Of a stretch of DNA of 64,000 nt, positions 9,445 through 18,500 are shown one piece after another. The notes beneath the pieces are model-generated. The model worked only from the letters and a program-made list of their open reading frames with translations. It was not told the DNA's origin and searched no databases. Where the stretch lies: positions 62,001 through 126,000 of the forward strand of contig NZ_CAMLJQ010000004.1 of the NCBI RefSeq assembly GCF_946480305.1, written 5' to 3'. Position 1 is the first letter of the stretch; each line of letters starts with the position of its first letter. Origin of the DNA: an uncultured Caldimonas sp. (GTDB lineage Bacteria; Pseudomonadota; Gammaproteobacteria; Burkholderiales; Burkholderiaceae). The position numbers and the translations under genes are program-made.

Positions 9445-10905
9445 CTACTGAACGCCCGTTTCCGTCAAGCAGCGCGCAAGGTCCGCTCCACACACTTGCA
9501 ATGCTTCTGGCACCGGGAACGGGCGGGCAACGGTCGCGCGAACGTCCCGCCCGATCAACGGCGTCCTCCCGGACGACACGGTCTCGATGTGCCACCGCGA
9601 CCAGGCCTCCCAATAGGCAAGACGCTGCGGCGACATTCCGGATTCGGAATAGCCCGTGCCTGCTGCCGTCATGAGTGAGCCAGGGCGGTGGCTTCCCAAT
9701 GCCAGGGGAGCCGAGATCTTCTTGATGGCGTTGGAACCGAACACCACTCGCAGCCGGGCCAGGAATTCGCTGTCTGCACCGGTTCTCACGCAGTCCCATG
9801 CCCCCGCCTCGCGCAGCACCCTCTCGCGGCGAAACAGCGGAGACGAGGGGTTGATACGCATCAGCGGGTGGACCGGCCGAGCGTAGAAGATACCGTCATC
9901 CTGCACTCGAACCCAGCTCGACACCGAGCACACGAGCCCCGGGTTCGACAGCATCGGCGCAACCTGTCGGGCGATCTTCTCCGGGTGCGACCAGTCGTCG
10001 GAGTCGTGGCAGGTGACGAACTCGCCGCTGGCGAATGAAAGCCCGATGAGCTTGGCGGCGTAGGTGCCCACATTGCGGGGCAAGGGAACGAACTGCGCCC
10101 GTGCGTCACCGGCCGTCGCAGCTTTCACGACAGCGGCGGTGTCATCGCGACTCGCGTCATCCACCACCACCAGCTGAATGTCGCGATAGCTCTGCGACAG
10201 CACAGATCGAATGGCCGCAGCCGCGCGAGCACCCGTGTTGTAGGTTGTCATCAGCACGGTCACGAGCGGCCCGCTGATGCCACTCGGTGCATGCGCTGCC
10301 TCCACGTTGCCGGGGGAAGGTGGTCGCGATGCGTCCAGCAGCCGCAAACCGGGCACGTTGTGGGTCGCCAGAAAGGCATTCAGCCGGTGCAGTTGTTCCT
10401 CGGGGGTTCCGCCGCACGCATTGGTACGAAGGAGATGCAGCTCCGGCCATGCATGCGCCGCCTGGTGGTCTTGCCGGTCCAGCAATGCTCGTGCTTCAGC
10501 CACCAGTCCGTTGCGCATGAGCACGGCAGCGCGCAACGCTGGCGACACCCCGTGCAGCCCGTCAAGCAACTGCAGCGCGTGCGCGGGCATGAATGGCGCC
10601 AGCGCATCTGCCAGTGCCGCCCTGCGCGCCGAGGAGTGCGAGCCCGCTTGAAACGCCGCTATGGCCTCCTCTGCCGCTGTGGTATCACCGCACGCTGCCT
10701 GCGAGACGGCTTTGGCAAACACGCCACGCCAACTCATTCGGGTGGCTGCAGGTGCGCGCGCCACCGTCTCGTACATGCCGAGGCGGTACAAGGCCCACAG
10801 CTCCCGATCGGTTCGCGTCTTGCCGTCCCAGGGGTTGCATACCGCCAACGCCCGTACAAAACGATTCTTGCGAAAGTGCCACAAGAACCGCAGCTCTCTC
10901 AGCAT
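9445..10905 (-). CDS. family 2 glycosyltransferase with N-terminal helical region
   Basis: A 486-residue cytoplasmic protein. Residues 1-210 are alanine-rich and helical, with repeat-like helices resembling a TPR array. Residues 213 to about 400 form a GT-A family 2 transferase: LVTVLMTTYNTG, VVDDASRDDTAAVV, RNVGTYAAKLIGL and the DxD-like DSDDW at 301-305. It is the last gene of the rml/ugd run and lies 15 bases beyond ugd, so it is probably co-transcribed. Its stop is next to the transposase remnant, which may have shortened the operon. Donor and acceptor are unknown; a role in the rhamnose/glucuronate polymer is inferred from position. Confidence 0.82.
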   Translation of the reverse strand: MLRELRFLWHFRKNRFVRALAVCNPWDGKTRTDRELWALYRLGMYETVARAPAATRMSWRGVFAKAVSQAACGDTTAAEEAIAAFQAGSHSSARRAALADALAPFMPAHALQLLDGLHGVSPALRAAVLMRNGLVAEARALLDRQDHQAAHAWPELHLLRTNACGGTPEEQLHRLNAFLATHNVPGLRLLDASRPPSPGNVEAAHAPSGISGPLVTVLMTTYNTGARAAAAIRSVLSQSYRDIQLVVVDDASRDDTAAVVKAATAGDARAQFVPLPRNVGTYAAKLIGLSFASGEFVTCHDSDDWSHPEKIARQVAPMLSNPGLVCSVSSWVRVQDDGIFYARPVHPLMRINPSSPLFRRERVLREAGAWDCVRTGADSEFLARLRVVFGSNAIKKISAPLALGSHRPGSLMTAAGTGYSESGMSPQRLAYWEAWSRWHIETVSSGRTPLIGRDVRATVARPFPVPEALQVCGADLARCLTETGVQ

Positions 10906-10920
10906 GCGCCCTCGTGCCGT

Positions 10921-12102
10921 TCAGGAGTCACCGCCAAAGAGGTCTCGCGTGTAGACCTTCTCCGGCACATCATCGAGATCCTGCGTGCGCCGGTTCGCGA
11001 CGATCACATCCGAGATCCTCTTGAACTCGTCGAGGTCGCGCACCACCGGCGAGTTGAAGAACAGCGCGTCTCGCAACACCGGCTCGTACACCACGACATC
11101 GACGCCCTTGGCCTTGAGCCGTTTCATGATGCCCTGCACGCTGCTGGCCCGGAAGTTGTCGCTCCCGGCTTTCATGATCAACCGATAGATGCCTACCACC
11201 TTGGGCTGCCGCGCCAGCACGTCGTCGGCGATGAAGTCTTTGCGCGTGGTATTTGCGTCAACGATTGCCCGAACGAGGTTCTGCGGCACATCCCGGTAGT
11301 TGGCCAGCAGTTGCTTGGTGTCCTTCGGCAGGCAATATCCGCCGTAGCCGAACGACGGGTTGTTGTAGTGGCTGCCAATCCGCGGGTCGAGGCACACCCC
11401 ATCGATGATCTGCCGGGCGTCCAGCCCATGCACCGCGGCGTACGTATCCAGCTCATTGAAGTACGCAACCCGCATTGCAAGAAACGTATTGGCAAAGAGC
11501 TTGATAGCCTCGGCCTCGGTGTTGTCCGTCAGCAATACCGGCACGTCCTTGCGCTCCGCCCCCTCACGCAGCAGGTCGGCAAAGGCCTGCCCGCGCACGG
11601 AGCGCTCACCCACGACAATGCGTGACGGGTACAGGTTGTCATGAAGCGCCTTGCCCTCTCGCAGAAATTCGGGCGAGAAGATCAGGTTGTCGCACGCCAG
11701 CTCCCGCTTCAGCCGCTCCGTGAAGCCCACTGGTACCGTCGACTTGATCACCATCACCGCACTTGGGTTGATGGCCGCCACATCGCGCACCACCGCCTCG
11801 ACAGAGCGCGTATTGAAATAGTTGGTGTTCGGGTCGTAATCGGTGGGCGTGGCGACGATGACGAACTCCGCTCCTGAGTACGCTTCGCTCTTGTCGAGCG
11901 TGGCGCGCAGTTTCAGCGATCGATGCGCAAGGTAGTGCTCGATCTCGGAGTCGACGATCGGAGATCGCCGGCCGTTGATCATTTCCACCTTGTTCGCGTC
12001 GATGTCGAGCGCCACCACGTCGTGGTGCTGCGCAAGCAGAACGGCGTTCGACAGGCCGACGTACCCTGTACCCGCGATGGCGAGCTTCCTGCGGCCGCTC
12101 AT
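10921..12102 (-). CDS. ugd: UDP-glucose 6-dehydrogenase
   Basis: A 393-residue NAD-dependent enzyme that oxidises UDP-glucose to UDP-glucuronate. The N-terminal Rossmann motif is [18 protein letters not shown]. Later come the catalytic segment [12 protein letters not shown] with its Cys, [15 protein letters not shown], and the C-terminal UDP-binding domain. The length is normal for the short bacterial form. ATG 12102 is chosen because it overlaps the rmlC stop in an ATGA arrangement and begins exactly at the conserved domain; the frame is open further upstream. It points to a uronic acid in the polymer assembled by this half of the locus. Confidence 0.93.
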   Translation of the reverse strand: MSGRRKLAIAGTGYVGLSNAVLLAQHHDVVALDIDANKVEMINGRRSPIVDSEIEHYLAHRSLKLRATLDKSEAYSGAEFVIVATPTDYDPNTNYFNTRSVEAVVRDVAAINPSAVMVIKSTVPVGFTERLKRELACDNLIFSPEFLREGKALHDNLYPSRIVVGERSVRGQAFADLLREGAERKDVPVLLTDNTEAEAIKLFANTFLAMRVAYFNELDTYAAVHGLDARQIIDGVCLDPRIGSHYNNPSFGYGGYCLPKDTKQLLANYRDVPQNLVRAIVDANTTRKDFIADDVLARQPKVVGIYRLIMKAGSDNFRASSVQGIMKRLKAKGVDVVVYEPVLRDALFFNSPVVRDLDEFKRISDVIVANRRTQDLDDVPEKVYTRDLFGGDS

Positions 12103-12650
12103 GCGAACACGTCGGCCCGGCCCAGCAAGGCGCCAGCCTGATCTTTGGGAGACAGTTGCAGCTCCGCCTCCACCTTCGGCCAGGCGATTCCGATCTCGTC
12201 GTCGTTCCAGCGGATGCAGCGGTCGCACTGGGGGGCGTAATAGGCGGTCGTCTTGTAGAGAAAGTCTGCGGACTTGCTGAGCACGAGAAACCCGTGCGCA
12301 AAACCAGGAGGAATCCAGAACTGCCTGCGATTCTCGGCACTCAGCTCCACGCCCACCCATTTTCCGAAGGTGGGGCTGCTCTTGCGAATGTCCACCGCCA
12401 CGTCGAACACGCTCCCGCTCGTCACACGCACCAGCTTGCCTTGTGGATGCGGCGGCAGTTGATAGTGCAACCCCCGCAGCACGCCCATGCTGGAACGAGA
12501 GTGGTTGTCCTGCACGAATTCGTAGTGCTGCCCCACCACCTCGTCGAACACACGCTGGTTGAAGCTTTCCATGAAGAAGCCGCGCTCGTCTTCAAACACG
12601 CGGGGTTCCAGGATCAGCGGGCCGGAAATTTCTGTCGGGATGACGTTCAT
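12099..12650 (-). CDS. rmlC: dTDP-4-dehydrorhamnose 3,5-epimerase
   Basis: A 183-residue cupin-fold epimerase, the third step of dTDP-L-rhamnose synthesis. Motifs are [41 protein letters not shown] with the catalytic His, and IPPGFAHGF. The length is standard. Its start overlaps the rmlA stop by one base (12650) and its stop overlaps the ugd start (ATGA), so the whole rml-ugd run is translationally coupled. Confidence 0.96.
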   Translation of the reverse strand: MNVIPTEISGPLILEPRVFEDERGFFMESFNQRVFDEVVGQHYEFVQDNHSRSSMGVLRGLHYQLPPHPQGKLVRVTSGSVFDVAVDIRKSSPTFGKWVGVELSAENRRQFWIPPGFAHGFLVLSKSADFLYKTTAYYAPQCDRCIRWNDDEIGIAWPKVEAELQLSPKDQAGALLGRADVFA

Positions 12651-13537
12651 CAGAAAACCTGTTCCTTGAGGAGTTGCTGCAAGTACGCGCCATAGCCGCT
12701 CTTGCCCAGCGGCTGCGCCAGAGTACGCAGTTGATCGCTATTGATCCAACCGTTGCGCCACGCAATTTCTTCAGGGCAGCAGATCTTCAGGCCCTGGCGC
12801 TTTTCGAGTGTGTGAATGAACTGGCTGGCCTCGAGAAGCGAGTCGCAGGTGCCCGTGTCGAGCCACGCGTCGCCCCGCCCGAGAACGGAAACATCCAGCA
12901 GACCGGCCTCGAGGTAGATCCGGTTCAGGTCGGTAATTTCGAGCTCACCGCGCGCGCTGGGCTTGAGCGACTTGGCAAACTCTACAACTTGCCCATCGTA
13001 GAAGTAGAGCCCGGTGACCGCATAGCGGCTTTTGGGTTGCTTGGGCTTTTCTTCCAGGCTGACGGCCTGCCCCTGCGCATTGAACTCGACCACGCCATAA
13101 CGTTCCGGGTCGTTTACCGGATACGCGAAGACACTCGCCCCTCGCTGCCGCCGGCTCGCGGCCTGCAGCCTTCCTGCCAGGTCGTGACCGTAGAAGATGT
13201 TGTCGCCCAGTACGAGCGCGCTGGGTGCTCCGCCCAGAAACTGCTCGCCGATCAAGAAGGCTTGGGCCAAGCCGTCCGGGCTGGGCTGAACCGCGTACTG
13301 CAACCTCAACCCCCAGCCGTTGCCGTCTCCGAGCAACTGCTCGAAGCGCGGCGTGTCCTGCTGCGTAGAGATGATGAGGATGTCGCGGATGCCCGCCAGC
13401 ATGAGCGCGGCGAGCGGGTAGTACACCATCGGCTTGTCGTACACCGGCAGCAACTGCTTGCTTACCGCCAGAGTCATCGGATGCAGCCGGGTGCCTGAGC
13501 CGCCGGCAAGGATGATGCCTTTTCTCTCTTGATTCAT
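12650..13537 (-). CDS. rmlA: glucose-1-phosphate thymidylyltransferase
   Basis: A 295-residue nucleotidyltransferase that forms dTDP-glucose from dTTP and glucose-1-phosphate. Near the N-terminus is [16 protein letters not shown], followed by [36 protein letters not shown] and [13 protein letters not shown] 13537 is chosen because it starts the family's usual N-terminus; the frame is open 14 codons further upstream, overlapping rmlD. Usually feedback-inhibited by dTDP-L-rhamnose in this family. Confidence 0.96.
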   Translation of the reverse strand: MNQERKGIILAGGSGTRLHPMTLAVSKQLLPVYDKPMVYYPLAALMLAGIRDILIISTQQDTPRFEQLLGDGNGWGLRLQYAVQPSPDGLAQAFLIGEQFLGGAPSALVLGDNIFYGHDLAGRLQAASRRQRGASVFAYPVNDPERYGVVEFNAQGQAVSLEEKPKQPKSRYAVTGLYFYDGQVVEFAKSLKPSARGELEITDLNRIYLEAGLLDVSVLGRGDAWLDTGTCDSLLEASQFIHTLEKRQGLKICCPEEIAWRNGWINSDQLRTLAQPLGKSGYGAYLQQLLKEQVF

Positions 13538-13563
13538 TTTCAGCCCCTCACCAGAAGAAGAAC

Positions 13564-14463
13564 TCAGTTGCCCAGCCATTCACGCAGCATGCGGTCCACC
13601 CCGGCTTGCCAGGGTGGCATCCGTAACCCGAAAGCGCGCGTGAGCTTTTCAGTATTCAAACGCGAGTTGAGAGGCCGCCGTGCGGGCGTCGGGTAGGCGC
13701 TCGTCGGTATGGCCTCTACCGCCTCGGGCGCAACCTTCAACGCCTGCCCGAGTGTTGCTGCCTGCCGCAGCACATGTTGCGCATAGCCGTGCCAGCTCGT
13801 TTCACCGGCCGAGGCCAGGTGGTAGGTACCACAGGACGCCGGTTGCGCCATGGCCTGCCGCAGCGCGTGCGCCGTGACATCGGCGATGAGGTCGGCGCCT
13901 GTAGGTGCGCCCATCTGGTCGGCCACTACCCGCAGCTGGTCGCGCTCCGTGGCCAAACGAACCATCGTCTTGGCGAAGTTGCCGCCCCGTGCGCCGTACA
14001 CCCAGCTCGTGCGCAGGATGAGGTGGCGCACGCTTGCAGCCCTGATCTGCGCCTCGCCGTCGAGCTTCGTGCGGCCGTAGGTGCTCAGCGGGCCCGTGGG
14101 GTCGTCTTCACGCCAGGCGTGTTGGCCGCTGCCATCGAAGACATAGTCGGTGGAGTAATGGATGAGCCACGCGCCAAGCGCCGCGGCCTCACGTGCCAAC
14201 AGGCCCACGGCATCGCCATTGACCTGTTGCGCAGTTTGAGCCTCCTGCTCGGCCCGGTCGACCGCGGTGTAGGCCGCCGCGTTGACGATGGCTTGAGGGC
14301 GCAAGCGTCGCACGGTGGCAGCCAGACCCTCGGGCTGCGTCAGGTCGCCACACAACCCGCCCTCGTCTCCCCTGCCAACCGCGATCACCTCACCCAGCGG
14401 AGCAAGCGAACGCTGCAGCTCCCAACCCACCTGACCGTCTTTTCCGAGGAGCAGGATCTTCAT
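13564..14463 (-). CDS. rmlD: dTDP-4-dehydrorhamnose reductase
   Basis: A 299-residue SDR enzyme catalysing the last step to dTDP-L-rhamnose. Motifs: [15 protein letters not shown] (nucleotide binding), [23 protein letters not shown] and YGRTKLDGE, which carries the catalytic Tyr and Lys. The length is normal. It overlaps the end of rmlB by four bases (14460-14463). The order in transcription is rmlB, rmlD, rmlA, rmlC, ugd, the common proteobacterial order with ugd appended. Confidence 0.96.
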   Translation of the reverse strand: MKILLLGKDGQVGWELQRSLAPLGEVIAVGRGDEGGLCGDLTQPEGLAATVRRLRPQAIVNAAAYTAVDRAEQEAQTAQQVNGDAVGLLAREAAALGAWLIHYSTDYVFDGSGQHAWREDDPTGPLSTYGRTKLDGEAQIRAASVRHLILRTSWVYGARGGNFAKTMVRLATERDQLRVVADQMGAPTGADLIADVTAHALRQAMAQPASCGTYHLASAGETSWHGYAQHVLRQAATLGQALKVAPEAVEAIPTSAYPTPARRPLNSRLNTEKLTRAFGLRMPPWQAGVDRMLREWLGN

Positions 14464-15533
14464 GCCGCACCCGCAGTGTTGCCGTACTGTTGTGCGACCC
14501 AGTCACGATACGCGCCACTTTGCACCTGCTCGACCCATTCGGGGTTGTCCAGGTACCACTGCACGGTCTTGCGTATGCCGGATTCGAACGTTTCTGCCGG
14601 CCGCCAGCCCAGTTCGCGCTCGATCTTGCTCGCGTCGATGGCATAGCGCCGGTCGTGACCCGGCCGGTCGGCAACGAAGGTGATGAGCCTCTCGCGAGGG
14701 CCAGCGGGATCGGGACGAAGTTCGTCCAGCAGGCGGCAGATGGTGCGCACGATCTCGATGTTCGTCTTCTCGTTCCAACCACCGATGTTGTACGTTTCTC
14801 CCACCCGGCCTCGTTCCAGCACCACGCGGATGGCGGCACAGTGGTCCTTCACGTACAACCAGTCGCGCACGTTCAGCCCGTCGCCGTACACCGGCAAGGG
14901 CTTGCCCGCCAGCGCATTCACGATCGTGAGAGGAATGAGCTTCTCGGGGAAGTGGTAGGGCCCATAGTTGTTGGAGCAGTTGGTGGTGACCACAGGCAAC
15001 CCGTAGGTGTGGTGCCAGGCGCGCACCAGGTGGTCGCTGGCAGCCTTGCTGGCCGAGTACGGGCTGTTGGGCTCGTAGGGATGCTTTTCGGTGAACGGTG
15101 GGTCTTGCGGCCCCAGCGAGCCGTACACCTCGTCGGTAGAGATGTGGTGAAAGCGGAAGGCGGCGCGCTCGGTGGGGCCCAGTTTGGACCAGTAGGCCCG
15201 CACCGCCTCCAGCAACGTGTATGTGCCTTCGATGTTGGTCTTGAGGAAGGCCCCTGGCCCATGTATTGAGCGGTCAACGTGACTCTCGGCGGCGAAATGG
15301 ATCACTGCTCGCGGCTTGTGTTCGGCCAGCAGCCGATCGACCAGGGCGCGGTCGCAAATGTCGCCATGGACAAATCTATAACGGCTATCGCCATGCAGTG
15401 TTTGCAGATTGGCGACGTTTCCAGCATAGGTTAAAGCATCAAGATTTACGACGGAGTCCTCGTAACAGAGGGCCCAATCCAAGATAAAGTTGCTACCAAT
15501 AAATCCAGCGCCACCAGACACTATCAGAGCCAC
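14460..15533 (-). CDS. rmlB: dTDP-glucose 4,6-dehydratase (complete copy)
   Basis: A 357-residue dTDP-D-glucose 4,6-dehydratase, the second step to dTDP-L-rhamnose. Motifs: [41 protein letters not shown], catalytic YSASK, and [17 protein letters not shown]. Base composition changes inside the gene: the first 60 or so codons (about 15350-15533) are close to half GC with many A/T third positions, while the rest is strongly GC-rich like its downstream neighbours. The gene is intact, so this looks like a recombination joint. It is a paralogue of the partial rmlB at the left edge. Confidence 0.95.
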   Translation of the reverse strand: MALIVSGGAGFIGSNFILDWALCYEDSVVNLDALTYAGNVANLQTLHGDSRYRFVHGDICDRALVDRLLAEHKPRAVIHFAAESHVDRSIHGPGAFLKTNIEGTYTLLEAVRAYWSKLGPTERAAFRFHHISTDEVYGSLGPQDPPFTEKHPYEPNSPYSASKAASDHLVRAWHHTYGLPVVTTNCSNNYGPYHFPEKLIPLTIVNALAGKPLPVYGDGLNVRDWLYVKDHCAAIRVVLERGRVGETYNIGGWNEKTNIEIVRTICRLLDELRPDPAGPRERLITFVADRPGHDRRYAIDASKIERELGWRPAETFESGIRKTVQWYLDNPEWVEQVQSGAYRDWVAQQYGNTAGAA

Positions 15534-15557
15534 GCATTGCCTCCTTTTTGAAGAGTT

Positions 15558-18500
15558 TTAAACAACTGCAATCTCAGCATAACGCCTAAGTGTTCGAATT
15601 TGATCACCCGAGAATGCTTTCCTCACAAGATCCCCATATTCCGGATGCAGCCGCGCAAGACTTAACTCGCCCTCTTTCACCAGTCTTGCTTTCTCGGTTC
15701 CAAAGGACGCGCTACGCTTGTGATATACGTAGGACCAGGGTGATAAGATATTTTTAAACCCCTTCTTCAAACCACGCATACAGAAGTCGTTTTCTTCCCC
15801 ATATCCTCTTGGGAATGAGCGGTCGTCAAACCCCCCAATTGCATCGATTAGAGACCTGCGGATATACATGCAGAAACCATTTCCCGTTGGCAACTCGATC
15901 GGCCCAACTTCTTTACACGCCTCAATTATTCTTCGAGCATAAACCAAGCGCTCCGGCACCGTTGATGGCCCATTCTCTAGCCCTGCAATCGGAAAGGAGA
16001 ACGCGCCAGCGTTGTTGCTCATGGCGGTGACGGTCCCAACATTCGGGGGCGAAGCAGCAAGACGAAGTCCAAAAAGCCAGCCGGGCGTCACTGCGGTATC
16101 GCTATTTAGCAGCACTACATCGCCAATCTCACACAGTTCGATTCCACGGTTGACTGTGCGGGTGTACCCCAAGTTCCTTTTGTTCTCCATTACTCTAACG
16201 GAGGGATGGTTTTCGTATGGTTTTAGCCGTTCAGCCACCTCAGAGTCAGTACTCCCGTCATTAATGATCAAAATTTCTGTCAATCGCAAATCGGTATACC
16301 GGAGCACACTCTCAACGCAACCAACAGTTTCCTCGATGGCATTAAATACGGGAATAATTACTGTGACTGGCCTAAATACCGCGTCAACCGAAATATCGAA
16401 ATTTTTGCGCGCGGCAGCCAGAAGCGAGCAGTGTATTCCCGGTCTGTTTCCATATTTGTCATCCATCCTCCCGGCGTAACCGGAGATGTAGGCCTCGGAA
16501 AGGCCCTTTTCCAAAACCGGCGGGGAGAAGTTTGAGCCGACATAGTTACGGGCCTGCTCTCCTAGGAGAGGTATCATGCCAGGGTTACCGCACATCTCGA
16601 TCACGCGATGCGAGACTTCATCGATATTCCGGTATTCAGCTAAGTATCCAGTTACCCCCGGTTTCACAAGTTCGTTCAAGGCTCCGTGGTCGTAAGCAAT
16701 GACCGGTCGTCGCGCAGCCATTGCCTCAGCGACAGAGCGCCCAAAGGATTCAGCAACGTGAGAGAGACTTAATACGACATTTACCTCTTTCATTGCTTCC
16801 AGAGGCGTGCTCTTATAGCCCGGAAAAATTATGTTCGAAGGCAGTGTGCCGTTTTTCACTAGCTGCGCAATTCTTTCGATGTCTTTGTGCCCTGGTCCGC
16901 TTGTTGGTCCCACAAGGGCAAATACTGCATTTGGCGCAGCATCCTTGCATTTCCTCGCAACCTCCACAACGTCGTATATTCCCTTTTTGGCGATATTCGA
17001 ACTTATCAAACCAAACACTATTCGCCGTGGATTGACCTCATTAACGATGTTCAACTCTGCTAGACGAACAATATTTGGAGCGAGAAACACTTTTCCGCCC
17101 TCCCCTAAAGCACGTGCTGTACAAGTAGAATTCGCGATGTAAAAGTCGGTGCGTTCCCCAAGCTCTTGCAGTATTTTTGAAGGGGCAAGCCCTATGTACT
17201 GGGCCAGCTCTCTATCTTGGCCTATCAACTCTCGCACGTGCATAAACGAGAGAACGCCCAATTGCTTGGCTGCCTCGAATGGCTCACGGAGCATGATGGT
17301 GTTCGCATGCACCGCAACCACCCTGTGAAACTCCATAACTGATTTAAAACGATTGACTGCATCAGTGCGGGGTTTTTCTCGCTCAGTCCAGTGCGAGTAA
17401 GCAAAACTGTAGACACCAACAGCCCTAGCCGTAAGTTGTTGCACGTAATTCCCATTGTTCAGCCCGGGAACCGTCACGACTACGTTGAATCCAATGCCAT
17501 TCAGTGCGTCGAGCATGTCTAAGAAGCTACGCTCACCGCCGAAAAGGTGGGTCCCGGATGCGTGGGCACAGAGCAGCACCGTTGGCCGGCCGGCGCAGGG
17601 GCCCTTCTCGCCGGGGAGGTACAGATCGAATCGCCCTACTGCCCTCTCTGCCGTTGCGAATGAGAGAAAAGGCATGGCGCAAGGGCGCTTAGATTTCGCC
17701 CGCAGGGCGCCGCTGCCTAGTACGGGCTGGTACACCGCCACTCCATCGTCAACATTCTCTCGGGAGTCGAATTTCCAGTCGATAACGGGAACGTCGTCTA
17801 GCTGATAGTGTTGCTCATCGTCCGCTAACACCTCCGACGCCCAACGTCGAGCAAATTCCCGCCGATTTCTTTGTATGTACTTTCCTCTTCCCTCTGATTT
17901 TCCTTCATGGTGGAATACGAGGGCCTTCGGTTCGTATAGGCATCGCCGAGTCTCGCCATCAGTGATTCGTAAGCAGAGATCGACGTCCTCTTGGCCGTTT
18001 ACGTATAGAGGGTCAAAACCGCAAGCATTCGCGAAATCTGTAGTGCGTAACGCCACGCAGGCGGCAGTAACCGCGCGCAACTCTCGCCTTCGATTCACTT
18101 GGGGGTCGTCAGGCTTGGCCCCCGCGTAAAGTGGATATCCAAGCTGGCTCCATCGTGAAAAGACAACTCCTGCACATTGAATGGTGTTGTCCGGAAATAC
18201 TAGCTTCGGCTGCACGGCGACAATGGAAGGCGAGCCAAGTGGTTCAATAAGCGCGTCCAACCAAAAGTCGGTGACCGTGGTGTCGTTGTTAAGAAAGACA
18301 ACGTACTCACCCCTTGCATTCTGGAATCCTAAGTTGCAGCCCAATGCAAAGTTCAGATTTTCGGCGTTCGATACAACGCTTATTCGACTACTCTCCTTTT
18401 GGAACCGATCAATGACCTGCTTTGTCTCATGCTCGCTGCCGTTGTCGACGAGAACCACCTCGAACGAAACGGACGTTCTCACTCTTAATACTGAAGCAAT

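Noticed and set aside
10291..11625. Plus-strand frame of 444 codons opposite the GT2 and ugd genes
   Set aside because: Antisense shadow with no motifs; both minus-strand genes have complete catalytic motifs.
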